From JAYFNU01 sp964460755 (GTDB lineage Bacteria > Bacillota > Clostridia > Oscillospirales > Ruminococcaceae): DNA of 64,000 nucleotides. Positions 54,567 to 63,999 of this stretch are shown here, piece after piece. The DNA lies in the NCBI GenBank assembly GCA_964460755.1, contig CAYWQL010000001.1, positions 60,232 to 124,231 of the forward strand. The letters are read 5' to 3'. How positions within the stretch are numbered: position 1 is the first letter of the stretch; each line of letters starts with the position of its first letter. A program made the translations under genes and the position numbers. The notes under the pieces are model-generated. The model was given only the letters and a program-made list of their open reading frames with translations, had not been told where the DNA came from and did not search any database.

Positions 54567-54602
54567 AACAAAGTTAAGATACAATTAAAGGAGTATAAAT
54601 TT

Positions 54603-55160
54603 ATGATTTCAGCCGGTGAATTCAGAAACGGTGTAACCTTCGACGACAATGGCAACGTATTCCAAATAATCGAGTTCCAACACGTTAAACCCGGAAAGGG
54701 CGCGGCGTTTGTACGCACAAAGATAAAGAACGTTATAACGGGTTCCGTTGTGGAGCGTACCTTTAACCCTACCGATAAATTTGAAAACGCATATATTGAG
54801 CGCCGTGAGATGTCCTATTCCTATAGCGACAGCGGGTTGTACTATTTTATGGACAGCGAAACCTACGAACAAATTCCGATAGCGGAAAAAGACCTTCCCG
54901 ACAACTTTAAGTTTGTTAAGGAAAATATGCCTGTTAAGATTTTGTCCTATAAGGGCAACGTTTTCGGCATAGAGCCTCCGAACTTTGTCGAGCTTGCCGT
55001 ATCCGAGACCGAGCCCGGCGTTGCGGGCAACACGGCGACAAATACCCTTAAGCCCGCGACCCTTGAAACGGGCGCGGAAATAAGAGTGCCGCTCTTCATC
55101 AACGAGGGAGAGGTAATCAAAATCGACACCCGCACGGGTGAATATATGGGAAGGGCATAG
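54603..55160 (+). CDS. efp: elongation factor P
   Basis: A 185-residue three-domain factor that rescues ribosomes stalled at polyproline. The loop [10 protein letters not shown] has Lys32 at the tip, the residue modified in other bacteria, while [13 protein letters not shown] and [28 protein letters not shown] are typical of domains II and III. No EpmA/YmfI-type modification gene was seen nearby. The ATG follows AAAGGAG. Confidence 0.97.
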   Translation: MISAGEFRNGVTFDDNGNVFQIIEFQHVKPGKGAAFVRTKIKNVITGSVVERTFNPTDKFENAYIERREMSYSYSDSGLYYFMDSETYEQIPIAEKDLPDNFKFVKENMPVKILSYKGNVFGIEPPNFVELAVSETEPGVAGNTATNTLKPATLETGAEIRVPLFINEGEVIKIDTRTGEYMGRA

Positions 55161-55169
55161 GTGATACAA

Positions 55170-55616
55170 ATGGGAATTACCGAAAAAGTAGCTTTTTTAA
55201 AAGGGCTTATTGAAGGAAGCGAGCTCAATTTAGACGCGAAGCAAAAGAAAATCCTCGACGCTATGGTCGAAATACTCGACGATATGGCGGCGACGGTGAC
55301 AGAGGTCGACGACGACCTGTCCTCGCTTTATGAGGACGTTGACGATATCTGCGAGGAAATCGACGATATCGAGCAGGACCTCGACACTCTTTTCGATGAC
55401 GAGTGCGACTGCGACGAGTGTGACGACAAGGAATTTATGTACGACGTAAAATGTGAAAAGTGCGGTGAAACAATCTGCGTCGACGAAGACACTTTATTGG
55501 AAGGAGAGGTTGTTTGCCCCTCCTGCGGCGAAAAGATAGAATTTGACTTCGATTGCGATTGTGATTGCGAAGAATGCTCCGATGGTTGCGATTGCGGTTG
55601 CCAGGACAAAAAGTAG
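55170..55616 (+). CDS. CD1247 N-terminal domain protein with zinc ribbon
   Basis: A 148-residue acidic protein. Residues 1-50 (ITEKVAFLKGLIEGSELNLDAKQKKILDAMVEILDDMA) are the CD1247 domain of Clostridia, followed by an Asp/Glu-rich helix and a treble-clef-like zinc ribbon (CEKCGETICVD, CPSCGEKIEF). The end is rich in Cys and Asp (DCDCDCEECSDGCDCGC). The ATG at 55170 is preferred over the GTG at 55161, because AGGTGAT lies just ahead of it. Function is unknown; it is co-transcribed with efp. Confidence 0.82.
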   Translation: MGITEKVAFLKGLIEGSELNLDAKQKKILDAMVEILDDMAATVTEVDDDLSSLYEDVDDICEEIDDIEQDLDTLFDDECDCDECDDKEFMYDVKCEKCGETICVDEDTLLEGEVVCPSCGEKIEFDFDCDCDCEECSDGCDCGCQDKK

Positions 55617-55631
55617 TTTCAAAAAAATTAG

Positions 55632-55658
55632 CGGAGCGGGCTTTTTAAGTCTGCTCCG
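55632..55658 (+). terminator. terminator after efp and the CD1247 gene
   Basis: CGGAGCGGGCTT and AAGTCTGCTCCG make a 12-bp stem with two G-T pairs and a TTT loop, followed by ATTTGTCTTTTT. Confidence 0.75.
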
Positions 55659-55702
55659 ATTTGTCTTTTTGTACGAAAGCTCAGCAAAGGGGGTATGCGA
55701 GG

Positions 55703-57644
55703 ATGTCAGACAAAAACGATTTTTACATAGACAAGGACGGAAAAGTCAAGCTTATTAACTCGGACGAGAGAAAGAGAAAAGGTTTGTCTCAAAGCAGGAG
55801 TGACGGAGATAAATTGAAAAATAATAAGCGCAGAGGAAAATCGAGCGGCGGGACGCTTTCAAATATCGGAAAGAAAATAGGCGACGTTTTTCGTTTTCTG
55901 GTCGAATGGATGCGTGAAAGCTGGCTCAATTTTGCGTTGGGTATCGCTTGCGGCCTGGTGGTCGTTATCGCGCTCGTCGCGGGTATCGGCGCAATAGCTA
56001 ACGGAATCGGCGGCGGAACAGGTCAATCGACGAAGCCGCAGACCGACGGAGGATATGTTCAAACCCTAAATATTAACAAGGACGAATACGAGGGCGTTCT
56101 TCTTGAAAAGACCAAGGACGGCGGCGCCGCTTATTTGAAGGAAACCCTTTTTATCGGTGACAGCAACTACGCGAGAATACCGCTTTATGACCTGCTTTCG
56201 ATAGATAATGTTATCGGTATAGAGTCTATGGGAATTGAAACGGTGACGTCGCAGAAAAGCGTATATTTTGAGGACGTCAAAGACCCTGTCACTATTCCCG
56301 ACGCGGTCGGAATGATGAAGCCTCGAAGGATAGTTATTTGCTTTGGAACGAACAACATAAACGACGACGACGTGACGACCTTTATTTCGGAATACGGTAA
56401 GGCGCTCGACGCTATAAGGAACGCATATCCATACAGCGACGTTATCATCTGTGCCATTCCGCCGCTTGGTGAGGCAAGAACGAACAAGTCGCTTACAATG
56501 GATATAGTCGACCAGTATAACCTTGCGCTTCTCGATTTGGCAAAATCGAAATCGCTGACCTTTTTGAACACGAGCGAGGCGCTAAAGGGTACGAACGGAT
56601 ATATGAAGACCGAATACGTTTATAGCGACGGTATTCATTTCTCGCAAGCGGGGCTTGAGGCGCTTTTGAAATACGTCTGCAACCATATGCATAACGTTGA
56701 CGACGCGCGCCCGACTCCGATAGGTGATATTCCAAAGAGAAAATCCGCGCCTGTTGTTTCGACAGGTTCAAGCACCTTCAGCCTTGAGACGGTTATCTCC
56801 AACGCGGAGGGTACCTTCAGGGCGGCGGGACATACCGTCGGGTCGGTTTCAAGCAGCGAGCAGATGTCGGTTGTCTTCTCCTATCCGCTTGAGGTGAAGA
56901 CCGGACAGTATGCGGGGCAGGAGGCGAATATAGCAAGCGCGTTCTATTCGTATGTGCTTAACAACATTAAATTCAGCCACGGCTATAAAACCCTTCAGGT
57001 TTCGCTGAGCGGTGAAAAGACGGCGACGGAATATCGCTTCTATGCAACCGTTGCGCCGGCATATTGCGCGAGCGGTACGCATGACCTTGTTGAGGACACA
57101 ACGAAATCTGTTGCGGCGACCTGCACAACAAAGGGCAAGACGGTTAAGATTTGTTCCAAGTGCGGCTTTGTCGAGACGACAGAGATTCCTATGCTTGAGC
57201 ACAACTACGATACGACACAGACCCCTCCCGCGGACAAAGCGACGGTTAACGCAACCTGTGGAGCGGAAGGATATAAGTATCAATATTGTACCCTGTGCAA
57301 GCAGTGGGTAAAAATAACGTTACCCAAGAACGATGCGCACAACTGGGTTGAGGATACGACGAAATCTGTTGCGGCGACCTGCACAACAAAGGGCAAGACG
57401 GTTAAGATTTGTTNNNNNNNNNNNNNNNNNNNNNNNNNNNNNNNNNNNNNNNNNNNNNNNNNNNNNNNNNNNNNNNNNNNNNNNNNNNNNNNNNNNNNNN
57501 NNNNNNNNNNNNNGCGCGACGAGAACGGTGGACGGCACGGCGGCATTAGGGCATACTTGGGGCGAATGCACCGTTAGCGGTGCGAGCGACCCTAATTATA
57601 CTCCTCCGGAAGGACAGGGCAGCGGTGAAGGCTCCGGAGCATAA
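55703..57644 (+). CDS. membrane-anchored SGNH hydrolase with Cys-rich repeats (interrupted by gap)
   Basis: A cell-surface protein. A basic cytosolic N-terminus is followed by one helix (about residues 73-98), then an SGNH/GDSL domain with GDSN (Ser154), VICFGTNN (oxyanion Asn) and SDGIHFSQAG (Asp309, His312). The C-terminus has CTTKGKTVKICSKCG-type repeats with CxxCG pairs, common on surface proteins of gut Clostridia. The 100-N gap breaks the gene. Reading straight through gives a false stop at 57577; the other frame after the gap reads ATRTVDGTAALGHTWGECTVSGASD and stops at 57644, which fits the repeat style. The true gap length must therefore differ from 100 by a frame. The ATG at 55703 follows GCGAGG. 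Confidence 0.82.
57089..57413 (+). repeat. tandem 258-bp-spaced repeat inside the SGNH gene
   Basis: 57089-57155 and 57347-57413 match over 67 bases with two differences; the last 53 bases are identical. The offset of 258 bases is 86 codons. The second copy stops exactly at the gap. Confidence 0.88.
57414..57513. other. assembly gap (100 N)
   Basis: Exactly 100 undetermined bases, the usual placeholder for a scaffold join of unknown size. It lies in the repetitive part of the SGNH gene. Confidence 0.99.
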
Positions 57645-57722
57645 AGCAATTATCAGTTCTACCGCCGATTTAACGTCGGCGGCAGGCTTAGATTAAATCT
57701 AAATAAAGTTGAGGTGTCATAT

Positions 57723-58664
57723 ATGAACAGCAAGAAAAGGGCGATAGCCTTTACCGCCATTACATTTTTTATGTCGTGGACGCTTGCGGGAGTGATTTAC
57801 TTTTTCGGCTTGGCGCAAAGCCCGTTATATACCCCGCTTTTGGTGGTTTATATGCTTTTCCCTGCGATAGGCTCGCTTATCACCCGCGCGTATACCCGCG
57901 AGGGCTTCAAGGATATGAAAATACGCCTTAAGCTCACGAAAAACTCGTCGAAGTATCTTTTCCTTGCGATTTTGGCGCCGGTTGTGCTTTCGGTGCTTGG
58001 CGCGATAGTATATTTCTTGTTTTTCCCGTGGAACTTCGACAGCTCAATGCCGCTTGTGCGCGCGCAGTACGCCGCGTCGGGCATAGAAGCGTCGTTTGAT
58101 TCGATACCAAAGGGAGTGTTCGTTCTTTCGCAGATAGTTAACGCCGTTATCTTGGGCGGAACGATTAACGCGATACCCGCTTTCGGCGAGGAGCTCGGTT
58201 GGCGCGGATATCTTTTCCCCCGTCTTCTTGAAGCGACTACACCCCAAAAGGCGCTTATAATAAGCGGCACGATTTGGGGCTTATGGCACGCTCCGCTTAT
58301 CGCTATGGGTCACAACTACGGCGTAGAGTATCCGGGTTATCCTGTCGTGGGAATTGTAGTAATGACACTTACTTGCGTTTGCTTCGGCGCTCTGCTTTGC
58401 TTCATTTCTTTCAAGTCAAAGAGCGTTATCCTCACGGCGATAAGCCACGGAGTGTTCAATGGCGTCGCGGCGATAGGAACTATTTTTACAGTTGGAGAGT
58501 ACAATCCGACGCTTGGACCTATACCCCTTTCCCTTATAGGCGGTATTCCCGTTATTATTGCCGGCGTTTATATTATTTCAAAGGCGGACAAGCTTTTCGC
58601 GGCTCCTGCGGCTGAGCAGACGGCGACGGTGGAATTAAAGGCGGAAGATGAACGACAACTGTAA
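57723..58664 (+). CDS. CPBP family intramembrane metalloprotease
   Basis: A 313-residue protein with about eight helices. The family motifs are EELGWRGY (Glu156, Glu157), IWGLWHAPLIAMGH (His189) and ISHGVFNGV, which form the zinc site in the membrane. Homologues act as CAAX-type prenyl proteases or in bacteriocin self-immunity. The ATG at 57723 is six bases after GAGGTG; the GTG at 57714 would lie on the ribosome binding site. It overlaps the next gene by 17 bases. Confidence 0.9.
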   Translation: MNSKKRAIAFTAITFFMSWTLAGVIYFFGLAQSPLYTPLLVVYMLFPAIGSLITRAYTREGFKDMKIRLKLTKNSSKYLFLAILAPVVLSVLGAIVYFLFFPWNFDSSMPLVRAQYAASGIEASFDSIPKGVFVLSQIVNAVILGGTINAIPAFGEELGWRGYLFPRLLEATTPQKALIISGTIWGLWHAPLIAMGHNYGVEYPGYPVVGIVVMTLTCVCFGALLCFISFKSKSVILTAISHGVFNGVAAIGTIFTVGEYNPTLGPIPLSLIGGIPVIIAGVYIISKADKLFAAPAAEQTATVELKAEDERQL

Positions 58665-59511
58665 AAACTGCAACATAAACCAAGGAAACAAAATCGCCGA
58701 CGCGTTAAAGCTTGACGAGGCGACTCGCGAGAAGCTTAACAAAAGCATTTTGGACTTTTTAAATAACGCCGACGCGACGAAATCAAACCCCGAAATACTG
58801 TGTGAGATGTGGCGTATTATCGCCGATACCATCGGCGACGACGACCCCTACCGCGAGATAAAGGATTATTACAACAAAGCTGTTATGAAGCTCTCAGGCG
58901 AGGTTGATGCTCTTTTTTGCGACGGGGACGACCGACTTGACACCGCCCTTCGTATAGCCATAGCGGGCAACCTCATCGACTTTGGCGCGAAGCATAGCTT
59001 TTCCATCGAAGACCTAAAGTCTACGCTTCATCGAGTTATGAACGAGCGGCTTGCCATAGACGACAGCGAAAAGCTGTTTTTCGCGCTTGCAAAGGCGAAG
59101 ACGCTTTTATATCTCGGCGACAACTGCGGTGAAATCGCGCTGGATAAGGTTTTTCTTCGCGAAATCGGAAAGCGTTATCCAGACATTAAGGCGTTTTACG
59201 GCGTAAAGGGCAAGCCTGTCGTGAACGACATAACGAAGACCGACGCGCAAACCGTCGGAATGAGCGAGGTCGCGACAGTCGTTTCAAACGGGGACGGAGC
59301 TTCGGGCACGGTGCTAAAAAATACGAGCGAAGAATTTAAGAGGATTTTCAATAAAGCCGACGTCGTTATATGCAAAGGACAGGGCAACTACGAAAGCCTT
59401 ATCGACGAAAAGAAGGATAATATGTTTTTTCTTTTTATGGCGAAATGCGAAAATTTCACCGTTCCGCTCAATATCGCGCCGATGAGCATAGTGTGTTTGA
59501 AAAAGAAATAA
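58648..59511 (+). CDS. DUF89/ARMT1-like damage-control phosphatase family protein
   Basis: A 287-residue soluble protein. CKNCNINQGNKIADAL at the start carries a CxxC, LYLGDNCGEIALDKVFLREIG is the metal-binding Asp/Asn motif of the DUF89 family, and VVICKGQGNYESLIDEKKDNMFFLFMAKCE is the second signature. Some DUF89 proteins remove harmful sugar phosphates. It is coupled by overlap to the CPBP gene and ends at a terminator. Confidence 0.88.
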   Translation: MNDNCKNCNINQGNKIADALKLDEATREKLNKSILDFLNNADATKSNPEILCEMWRIIADTIGDDDPYREIKDYYNKAVMKLSGEVDALFCDGDDRLDTALRIAIAGNLIDFGAKHSFSIEDLKSTLHRVMNERLAIDDSEKLFFALAKAKTLLYLGDNCGEIALDKVFLREIGKRYPDIKAFYGVKGKPVVNDITKTDAQTVGMSEVATVVSNGDGASGTVLKNTSEEFKRIFNKADVVICKGQGNYESLIDEKKDNMFFLFMAKCENFTVPLNIAPMSIVCLKKK

Positions 59512-59537
59512 AAATGCCGAGGGTTCGGCTGAAAAGA

Positions 59538-59564
59538 AAAAAGCCGCATTTAATGCGGCTTTTT
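59538..59564. terminator. bidirectional intrinsic terminator
   Basis: AAAAAGCCGCATT and AATGCGGCTTTTT, a near-perfect palindrome between two convergent genes. Confidence 0.88.
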
Positions 59565-59576
59565 ATGTTGCTGTTT

Positions 59577-59864
59577 TTAGTTTTCGGAAAGCGCGCGCTC
59601 AAGCCAAATGTAGCCGATATCAAGTGCGCTGTAAAGGCTCGTTTTGTCGCTCTGCTTTATTATGCGGGCATTCACGCCAAGCGACGGGTCATTGGAAAGA
59701 AGAGAAACGTGAACCTTGTTTGCGACCTCGACGCCCTCTTTTTCCTCGGTGCCGAGAATTTGAATAAACACTACGTGGGAATCGCTTGGGTTACCGTAAT
59801 AAATTTCGTTGTTACAGCGAACAAGCGGGCGTCCCTTGTAGGTAAGCTGTTGAGTTTCTGCCAT
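59577..59864 (-). CDS. uncharacterised 95-residue protein downstream of ireB
   Basis: A compact soluble protein without signal peptide, membrane helix or cysteine pair. It starts LTYKGRPLVRCNNEIYYGN, and has a predicted beta-rich middle (HVVFIQILGT, NKVHVSLLS) and a C-terminal helix. The ATG follows AAAGGAT and lies 25 bases after ireB, so they are co-transcribed. I do not recognise the family. Codon use and the clean terminator after it support a real gene. Confidence 0.72.
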   Translation of the reverse strand: MAETQQLTYKGRPLVRCNNEIYYGNPSDSHVVFIQILGTEEKEGVEVANKVHVSLLSNDPSLGVNARIIKQSDKTSLYSALDIGYIWLERALSEN

Positions 59865-59889
59865 AAATGTATCCTTTCAAAATGGGGGG

Positions 59890-60135
59890 TTAGTCGTTAA
59901 TAAACGAGCGCACCATCGCCTGAAGCAGGTCGTCACGGTCGTATTGACGCATAAGCGAACGGGCGTTGTTGTGGGTCGTGATATATGTCGGGTCCTCGGA
60001 GAGGATATAGCCGACAATCTGGTTGGTGGGGTTGTAGCCCTTTTCCTTCAGCGCGTTATATACCGTCGTGATGACCTTTTTTATTTCGATATCACGCTCG
60101 TTCGGGGCTTTAAACGTAATGGTAGGCTCGTGCAT
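59890..60135 (-). CDS. ireB: IreB family regulatory phosphoprotein (UPF0297)
   Basis: An 81-residue protein. In Enterococcus the homologue is phosphorylated by the PASTA kinase IreK at two N-terminal threonines and tunes cephalosporin resistance; Thr5 and Thr7 (EPTITF) are candidates here. The rest (VYNALKEKGYNPTNQIVGYILSEDPTYITTHNNARSLMR) is highly conserved. Usually it sits between alaS and ruvX; here it follows pheT. The ribosome binding site is AAAGGAG. Confidence 0.93.
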   Translation of the reverse strand: MHEPTITFKAPNERDIEIKKVITTVYNALKEKGYNPTNQIVGYILSEDPTYITTHNNARSLMRQYDRDDLLQAMVRSFIND

Positions 60136-60166
60136 AATCCTACTCCTTTCGCAAGTATATAAGAAT

Positions 60167-60195
60167 AGGATACACCAAAACCCGTCGTTTTACAA
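60167..60195 (-). promoter_or_regulatory. possible ireB promoter
   Basis: Minus-strand TTGTAA (60190-60195) and TATCCT (60167-60172), 17-base spacer, in the 66-base space after pheT. Confidence 0.5.
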
Positions 60196-60201
60196 GTCGC
60201 T

Positions 60202-62580
60202 TTATGCGCGAAGGGAAATGTTATCTTCCGCCAAAAGCTTAAGGGTGCGTTTAATCGCAGCGTCGGCGTCGACGTCGGTTAGGGTTTTTTCGCTGTCGCG
60301 AAGGACAAGGTTATACGCTATGCTCTTTTTGCCTGCTTCAATTTTGTCACCCTTGTATACGTCAAAAACGGTAAGCTCTTCGAGCACGCTTCCGCACGCC
60401 TTGCGGATTTTTTCCTCGATATAAGCGCTCTCGATTGCGGCGTCGCAGACAAGCGCGACGTCGCGGGTGGTGGCGGGGAATTTCGGAAGCGCCTTGTAGC
60501 GCTTGGTTGCGCCGCGAGCCTCAAAAAGCCTGTCGACGCTAAGGTCGGCAAGATATATGCGCTCCTTTATGCCGTAGTTGTCCGCAACCTTCGGAGCGGC
60601 CTCGCCGATAACCCCAAGAAGGGTTTCGCCGACGTATACCGCCGCCGTTCTTCCCGAATGAAAGGTCGGGTTGTCCTCGACCGCACGGAACGAGAGGTCG
60701 TTTATGTTGGCGCGCTTGGCGATAGCTTCAACGATGCCCTTGATAGCATAGAAGTCCATTTTTCCGTAGCTTCCGATTATGAGCTTGCGGTTTTCGTCGG
60801 GAAGCTTGTTTTGGTCGGCGTTTGGAACAAATTCAACCGCGACCTCGAACAGGGCGACCGCCGCCGTTCTTGAATTGTAGTTGCGGGCAAGCACGTTCAT
60901 CATCGACGGAATAGCCGTTGAACGCATAAGGCTTGTGTCCTCGCCGAAGGGATTGCTTATAACGACGCACCTGCGAAGGCTGCTGTCCTTGGGCACGTTA
61001 ATCATATCAAGGTCCTTCATACCCATAAACGAATAGGTCGTCGCCTCATACAGACCGCCCGATACGCATACGTCGACAAGCTCGCGCTCAAAGCGTTGGC
61101 GCTCGGTTGGGCGAGCCGTCGCAAGACCCGACATAACGGTAGACGGAATGACGTTGTAGCCATAAAAGCGGGCGATTTCCTCTGCGACGTCGGCGAAGCC
61201 CTCAATGTCGGCGCGGAAGGTCGGCGGGGTTACGTTGAGCTTATCGTCGACGGTAAATTCAATTTTTTCAAGATATTTCACCATATCCTCGACCGAGATA
61301 TCGGTGCCAAGGAAGCGGTTAATTCTTTCAGGCTCAAGCGGAATGACGGGCATAGGCTTTATGTCGCCCGTCGCGTCGATAAGGCCCGAAACGATGTCGC
61401 CCGCGTCGAGAAGCTCGACAAGCTCAAGCGCACGGGTGATGGCGGGAACGGTGTTGTTGGGGTCAAGCCCCTTTTCAAAGCGAACCGAAGCCTCGGTGCG
61501 AAGCCCAACGCCCTTTGCCGTTGCCCTTACGTTGAAGCCGTTGAAGCAGGCCGATTCGAATATAATCGTCGAAGTATCGTCTGCGATTCCGCTGTATTCG
61601 CCGCCCATAACGCCTGCGACGGCGATAGGCTTTTCGCAGTCGGCGATGACCATCATGCTTTCGTCAAGCTTTCTTTCGACGTCGTCGAGGGTGACGATGC
61701 TTTCGCCCGCCTTTGCCTGACGCACGATAATCTTTTTGTCCTTGACGTTGCGATAATCAAACGCGTGCATGGGCTGATTGTATTCGAGCATAACGTAGTT
61801 GGTTATGTCGACGATGTTGTTAATCGGGCGCACGCCGCAAAGACGAAGGCGCTCGCGCATCCACTGGGGCGACGGCTTTACACGGACGTTTTCAACTATC
61901 GCGCCCGTATAGCGAAGGCAGTTTTTCGGCGTTTCATTGACGACCGAAAGCATTGAGTTTATGTCGCCGTGGGTTTTTTGAACGATAGGCGCGGGAATGT
62001 TAAGCTCAGTGCCGTAGGTTGCGGCGGTTTCGCGCGCAAGTCCCGTAATACACATACAGTCAGGGCGGTTTGATGTTATTTCGAACTCGATAACCGTATC
62101 GTCAAGTCCCAAGACCTTTGAAATATCCTCGCCGACCGTCGCGCTCGGGTCGAGTATCGCTATACCGTCCTCAATGCATTCGGGAAAATCGTGAACTGTA
62201 AGATTTAATTCGCCCAGCGAGCACATCATACCCTCGCTCAGTTCACCGCGCAGCTTGCCCGTTTTGATTTTCGTTCCGTTCGGAAGCAGGGCGCCGTTAA
62301 GCGCGACGGGAACCATATCTCCGAGGTGGACGTTTTGCGCCCCCGTTACGATTTGAAGCTCGTTTTCGCCGCCGGCGTCGACCTTGCATACCCAAAGGTG
62401 GTCGGAATCGGGGTGCTTCTCCATTGCTGTAACCTTGGCGGCGACGACGTTTTTGATTTTATCCGCTTCGCGGGAATAGCCCTCGACCTTACTTCCCGTC
62501 ATTGTAAGACGGTGGCAGTATTCCTTAGCGTCGAAATTTATTTTCGTATAATCAAGCAACCATTTAATAGGTAAATTCAT
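60202..62580 (-). CDS. pheT: phenylalanyl-tRNA synthetase beta subunit
   Basis: A 792-residue subunit of the (alpha-beta)2 enzyme. In order it has the tRNA-binding EMAP-like domain (residues about 40-150, KVTAMEKHPDSDHLWVCKVD), B3/B4 editing domain, B5 domain, a class II-like core and the C-terminal FDX-ACB anticodon-binding domain (FPATTRDVALVCD to LRDSEKTLTDVDADAAI). Full length. It follows pheS by 14 bases and ends 66 bases before ireB. Confidence 0.97.
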   Translation of the reverse strand: MNLPIKWLLDYTKINFDAKEYCHRLTMTGSKVEGYSREADKIKNVVAAKVTAMEKHPDSDHLWVCKVDAGGENELQIVTGAQNVHLGDMVPVALNGALLPNGTKIKTGKLRGELSEGMMCSLGELNLTVHDFPECIEDGIAILDPSATVGEDISKVLGLDDTVIEFEITSNRPDCMCITGLARETAATYGTELNIPAPIVQKTHGDINSMLSVVNETPKNCLRYTGAIVENVRVKPSPQWMRERLRLCGVRPINNIVDITNYVMLEYNQPMHAFDYRNVKDKKIIVRQAKAGESIVTLDDVERKLDESMMVIADCEKPIAVAGVMGGEYSGIADDTSTIIFESACFNGFNVRATAKGVGLRTEASVRFEKGLDPNNTVPAITRALELVELLDAGDIVSGLIDATGDIKPMPVIPLEPERINRFLGTDISVEDMVKYLEKIEFTVDDKLNVTPPTFRADIEGFADVAEEIARFYGYNVIPSTVMSGLATARPTERQRFERELVDVCVSGGLYEATTYSFMGMKDLDMINVPKDSSLRRCVVISNPFGEDTSLMRSTAIPSMMNVLARNYNSRTAAVALFEVAVEFVPNADQNKLPDENRKLIIGSYGKMDFYAIKGIVEAIAKRANINDLSFRAVEDNPTFHSGRTAAVYVGETLLGVIGEAAPKVADNYGIKERIYLADLSVDRLFEARGATKRYKALPKFPATTRDVALVCDAAIESAYIEEKIRKACGSVLEELTVFDVYKGDKIEAGKKSIAYNLVLRDSEKTLTDVDADAAIKRTLKLLAEDNISLRA

Positions 62581-62594
62581 TTTGTATTCCTCCC

Positions 62595-63614
62595 TTAAAA
62601 CTGACCGAGAAAACGCATATCGTTCTCAAACAAAAGACGAAGGTCGCTTATGCCGTAGCGCATCATAACTATTCGGTCAAGACCCATTCCGAAGGCAAAG
62701 CCCGAATAGACGTCGGGGTCGATACCGCAGTTTTTGAGCACCTTCGGGTGAACCATACCGCAGCCGAGAATTTCAATAAATCCTTCGCCCTTGCATATGC
62801 GGCAGCCCTCGCCGTGGCAGTTGAAGCAGCTCGCGTCCATTTCGGCGGATGGCTCGGTGAAGTTAAAGTGATGTGGGCGGAAGCGGGTGGTTATATCGTC
62901 GCCGTACAGCTTTTTTGCGAAGACGTCGAGCGTCCCCTTCAGGTCGGACATCGTTATGCCCTTATCGACGACGAGACCTTCAATTTGGTGGAATATCGGT
63001 GAATGGGTTGCGTCGACTGTGTCGGTGCGATAAACCGTGCCGGGGGCAAGCACCCTTATCGGCGGCTTCTGGCTCATCATCGTTCTTACCTGTACGGGCG
63101 ACGTTTGTGTGCGCAGGACGACGTTTTCGTTTATGTAGAAGGTGTCCTGCGTGTCGCGGGCGGGGTGTCCTTTCGGAATATTGAGAAGCTCGAAGTTATA
63201 TTCGTCGAGCTCCACCTCGGGACCCTCGGCGAGGTCAAAGCCCATACCGAGGAATATTTCCTTTATTTCGTCAAGCACAAGCTGGAGCGGATGACGGCGA
63301 CCGAAAGCGGGCGTCGTACCGGGAAGGGTTACGTCGATTTTCTCCGCCTTAAGCTTTGCGCCAAGGGCGAGGTCGCCGAGCGATTTCGCGCGTTTGGCGA
63401 TACTGTCCTCAATAAAGCCCCTCACCTCGTTGGCAAGCTGACCCATAGCGGGACGCTCCTCCGCCGAAAGGGAGCCCATTTGCTTAAGCACTGCGGTAAG
63501 CTCGCCCTTTTTGCCGAGAAAACGAACGCGAAGCTCCTCAAGCGCCGCAAGGTCGCTCGTTTCGTTAAGCAGCTTTTCCGACTGGGTTTTAATCTGATTC
63601 AGAAGTTCTTTCAT
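62595..63614 (-). CDS. pheS: phenylalanyl-tRNA synthetase alpha subunit
   Basis: A 339-residue class II catalytic subunit. Motif 2 is in the [16 protein letters not shown] segment and motif 3 is [15 protein letters not shown]. It contains [18 protein letters not shown], a CxxC-x4-CxxC insert known from other bacterial PheS. The N-terminal coiled coil (about residues 1-85) binds tRNA. The ATG follows AGGTGA just after the T-box terminator. Confidence 0.97.
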   Translation of the reverse strand: MKELLNQIKTQSEKLLNETSDLAALEELRVRFLGKKGELTAVLKQMGSLSAEERPAMGQLANEVRGFIEDSIAKRAKSLGDLALGAKLKAEKIDVTLPGTTPAFGRRHPLQLVLDEIKEIFLGMGFDLAEGPEVELDEYNFELLNIPKGHPARDTQDTFYINENVVLRTQTSPVQVRTMMSQKPPIRVLAPGTVYRTDTVDATHSPIFHQIEGLVVDKGITMSDLKGTLDVFAKKLYGDDITTRFRPHHFNFTEPSAEMDASCFNCHGEGCRICKGEGFIEILGCGMVHPKVLKNCGIDPDVYSGFAFGMGLDRIVMMRYGISDLRLLFENDMRFLGQF

Positions 63615-63639
63615 TTTTCTTCACCTCATATAAAAATAC

Positions 63640-63897
63640 AAAAAAATAAAGCTTTGTCCCCAAGAACAGGGACGAAGCCATAACTCCGCGGTACCACCCG
63701 TATTTTAGCTTTAAGAGCTAACACTCTTTTGTCCTTTAACGGCGACCACCGTTTCACCCTACTTTTTTTCAGGCGAACCGCTCACGGGCGAACTTCGCTT
63801 TTGTCGTTTTATCCCTTTCGTCCGCTTTCAGCCTATGACGGACGTCTCTTCTTGGGAACGAAAAAGGTACTTTTCCCGCTCAGCGCGTTTAATAAGT
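63640..63897 (-). promoter_or_regulatory. T-box leader, phenylalanine specifier
   Basis: On the minus strand the T-box sequence GGGTGGTACCGCGG (63686-63699) is a perfect match to consensus, with the likely specifier TTC (63790-63792) in AAGTTCG about 90 bases upstream. The terminator is a hairpin at 63650-63679 (GGCTTCGTCCC and GGGGACAAAGC) followed by a T-rich run. Uncharged tRNA-Phe would favour the antiterminator and raise pheST expression. It fills the space between the promoter and pheS. Confidence 0.93.
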
Positions 63898-63903
63898 AAA
63901 TAC

Positions 63904-63932
63904 ATATTACCATTTGTCTATCGTTTTTTCAA
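63904..63932 (-). promoter_or_regulatory. promoter of the pheST T-box transcript
   Basis: Minus-strand TTGAAA (63927-63932) and TAATAT (63904-63909), 17-base spacer. Confidence 0.72.
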
Positions 63933-63999
63933 GTGTTAATTTAAGCTCCGTCGCCGTACAGACTATCGGCGTACCGCCGCAAGAAATAGAGACAATCGG
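63907..63999 (-). CDS. possible C-terminus of an upstream gene (partial)
   Basis: On the minus strand an open frame of 30 codons runs from the window edge to TAA at 63907-63909. It reads SISCGGTPIVCTATELKL and then LEKTIDKW. It overlaps the pheST promoter. A second frame is also open for 19 codons (stop at 63941-63943), so the true frame is uncertain and no function can be given. Confidence 0.3.
   Translation of the reverse strand, partial: PIVSISCGGTPIVCTATELKLTLEKTIDKW

Noticed and set aside
55661..57577. SGNH gene as one frame ending at 57577
   Set aside because: The frame across 100 N is arbitrary, and the residues after the gap in this frame look non-coding, while the next frame gives a repeat-like end at 57644.
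57662..57682. CCGCCGA/TCGGCGG hairpin as a terminator before the CPBP gene
   Set aside because: It is not followed by a T-tract and is close to another small inverted repeat; role unclear.
62790..62850. Four-cysteine insert of PheS as a novel domain
   Set aside because: Similar CxxC-x4-CxxC inserts occur in many bacterial PheS proteins.
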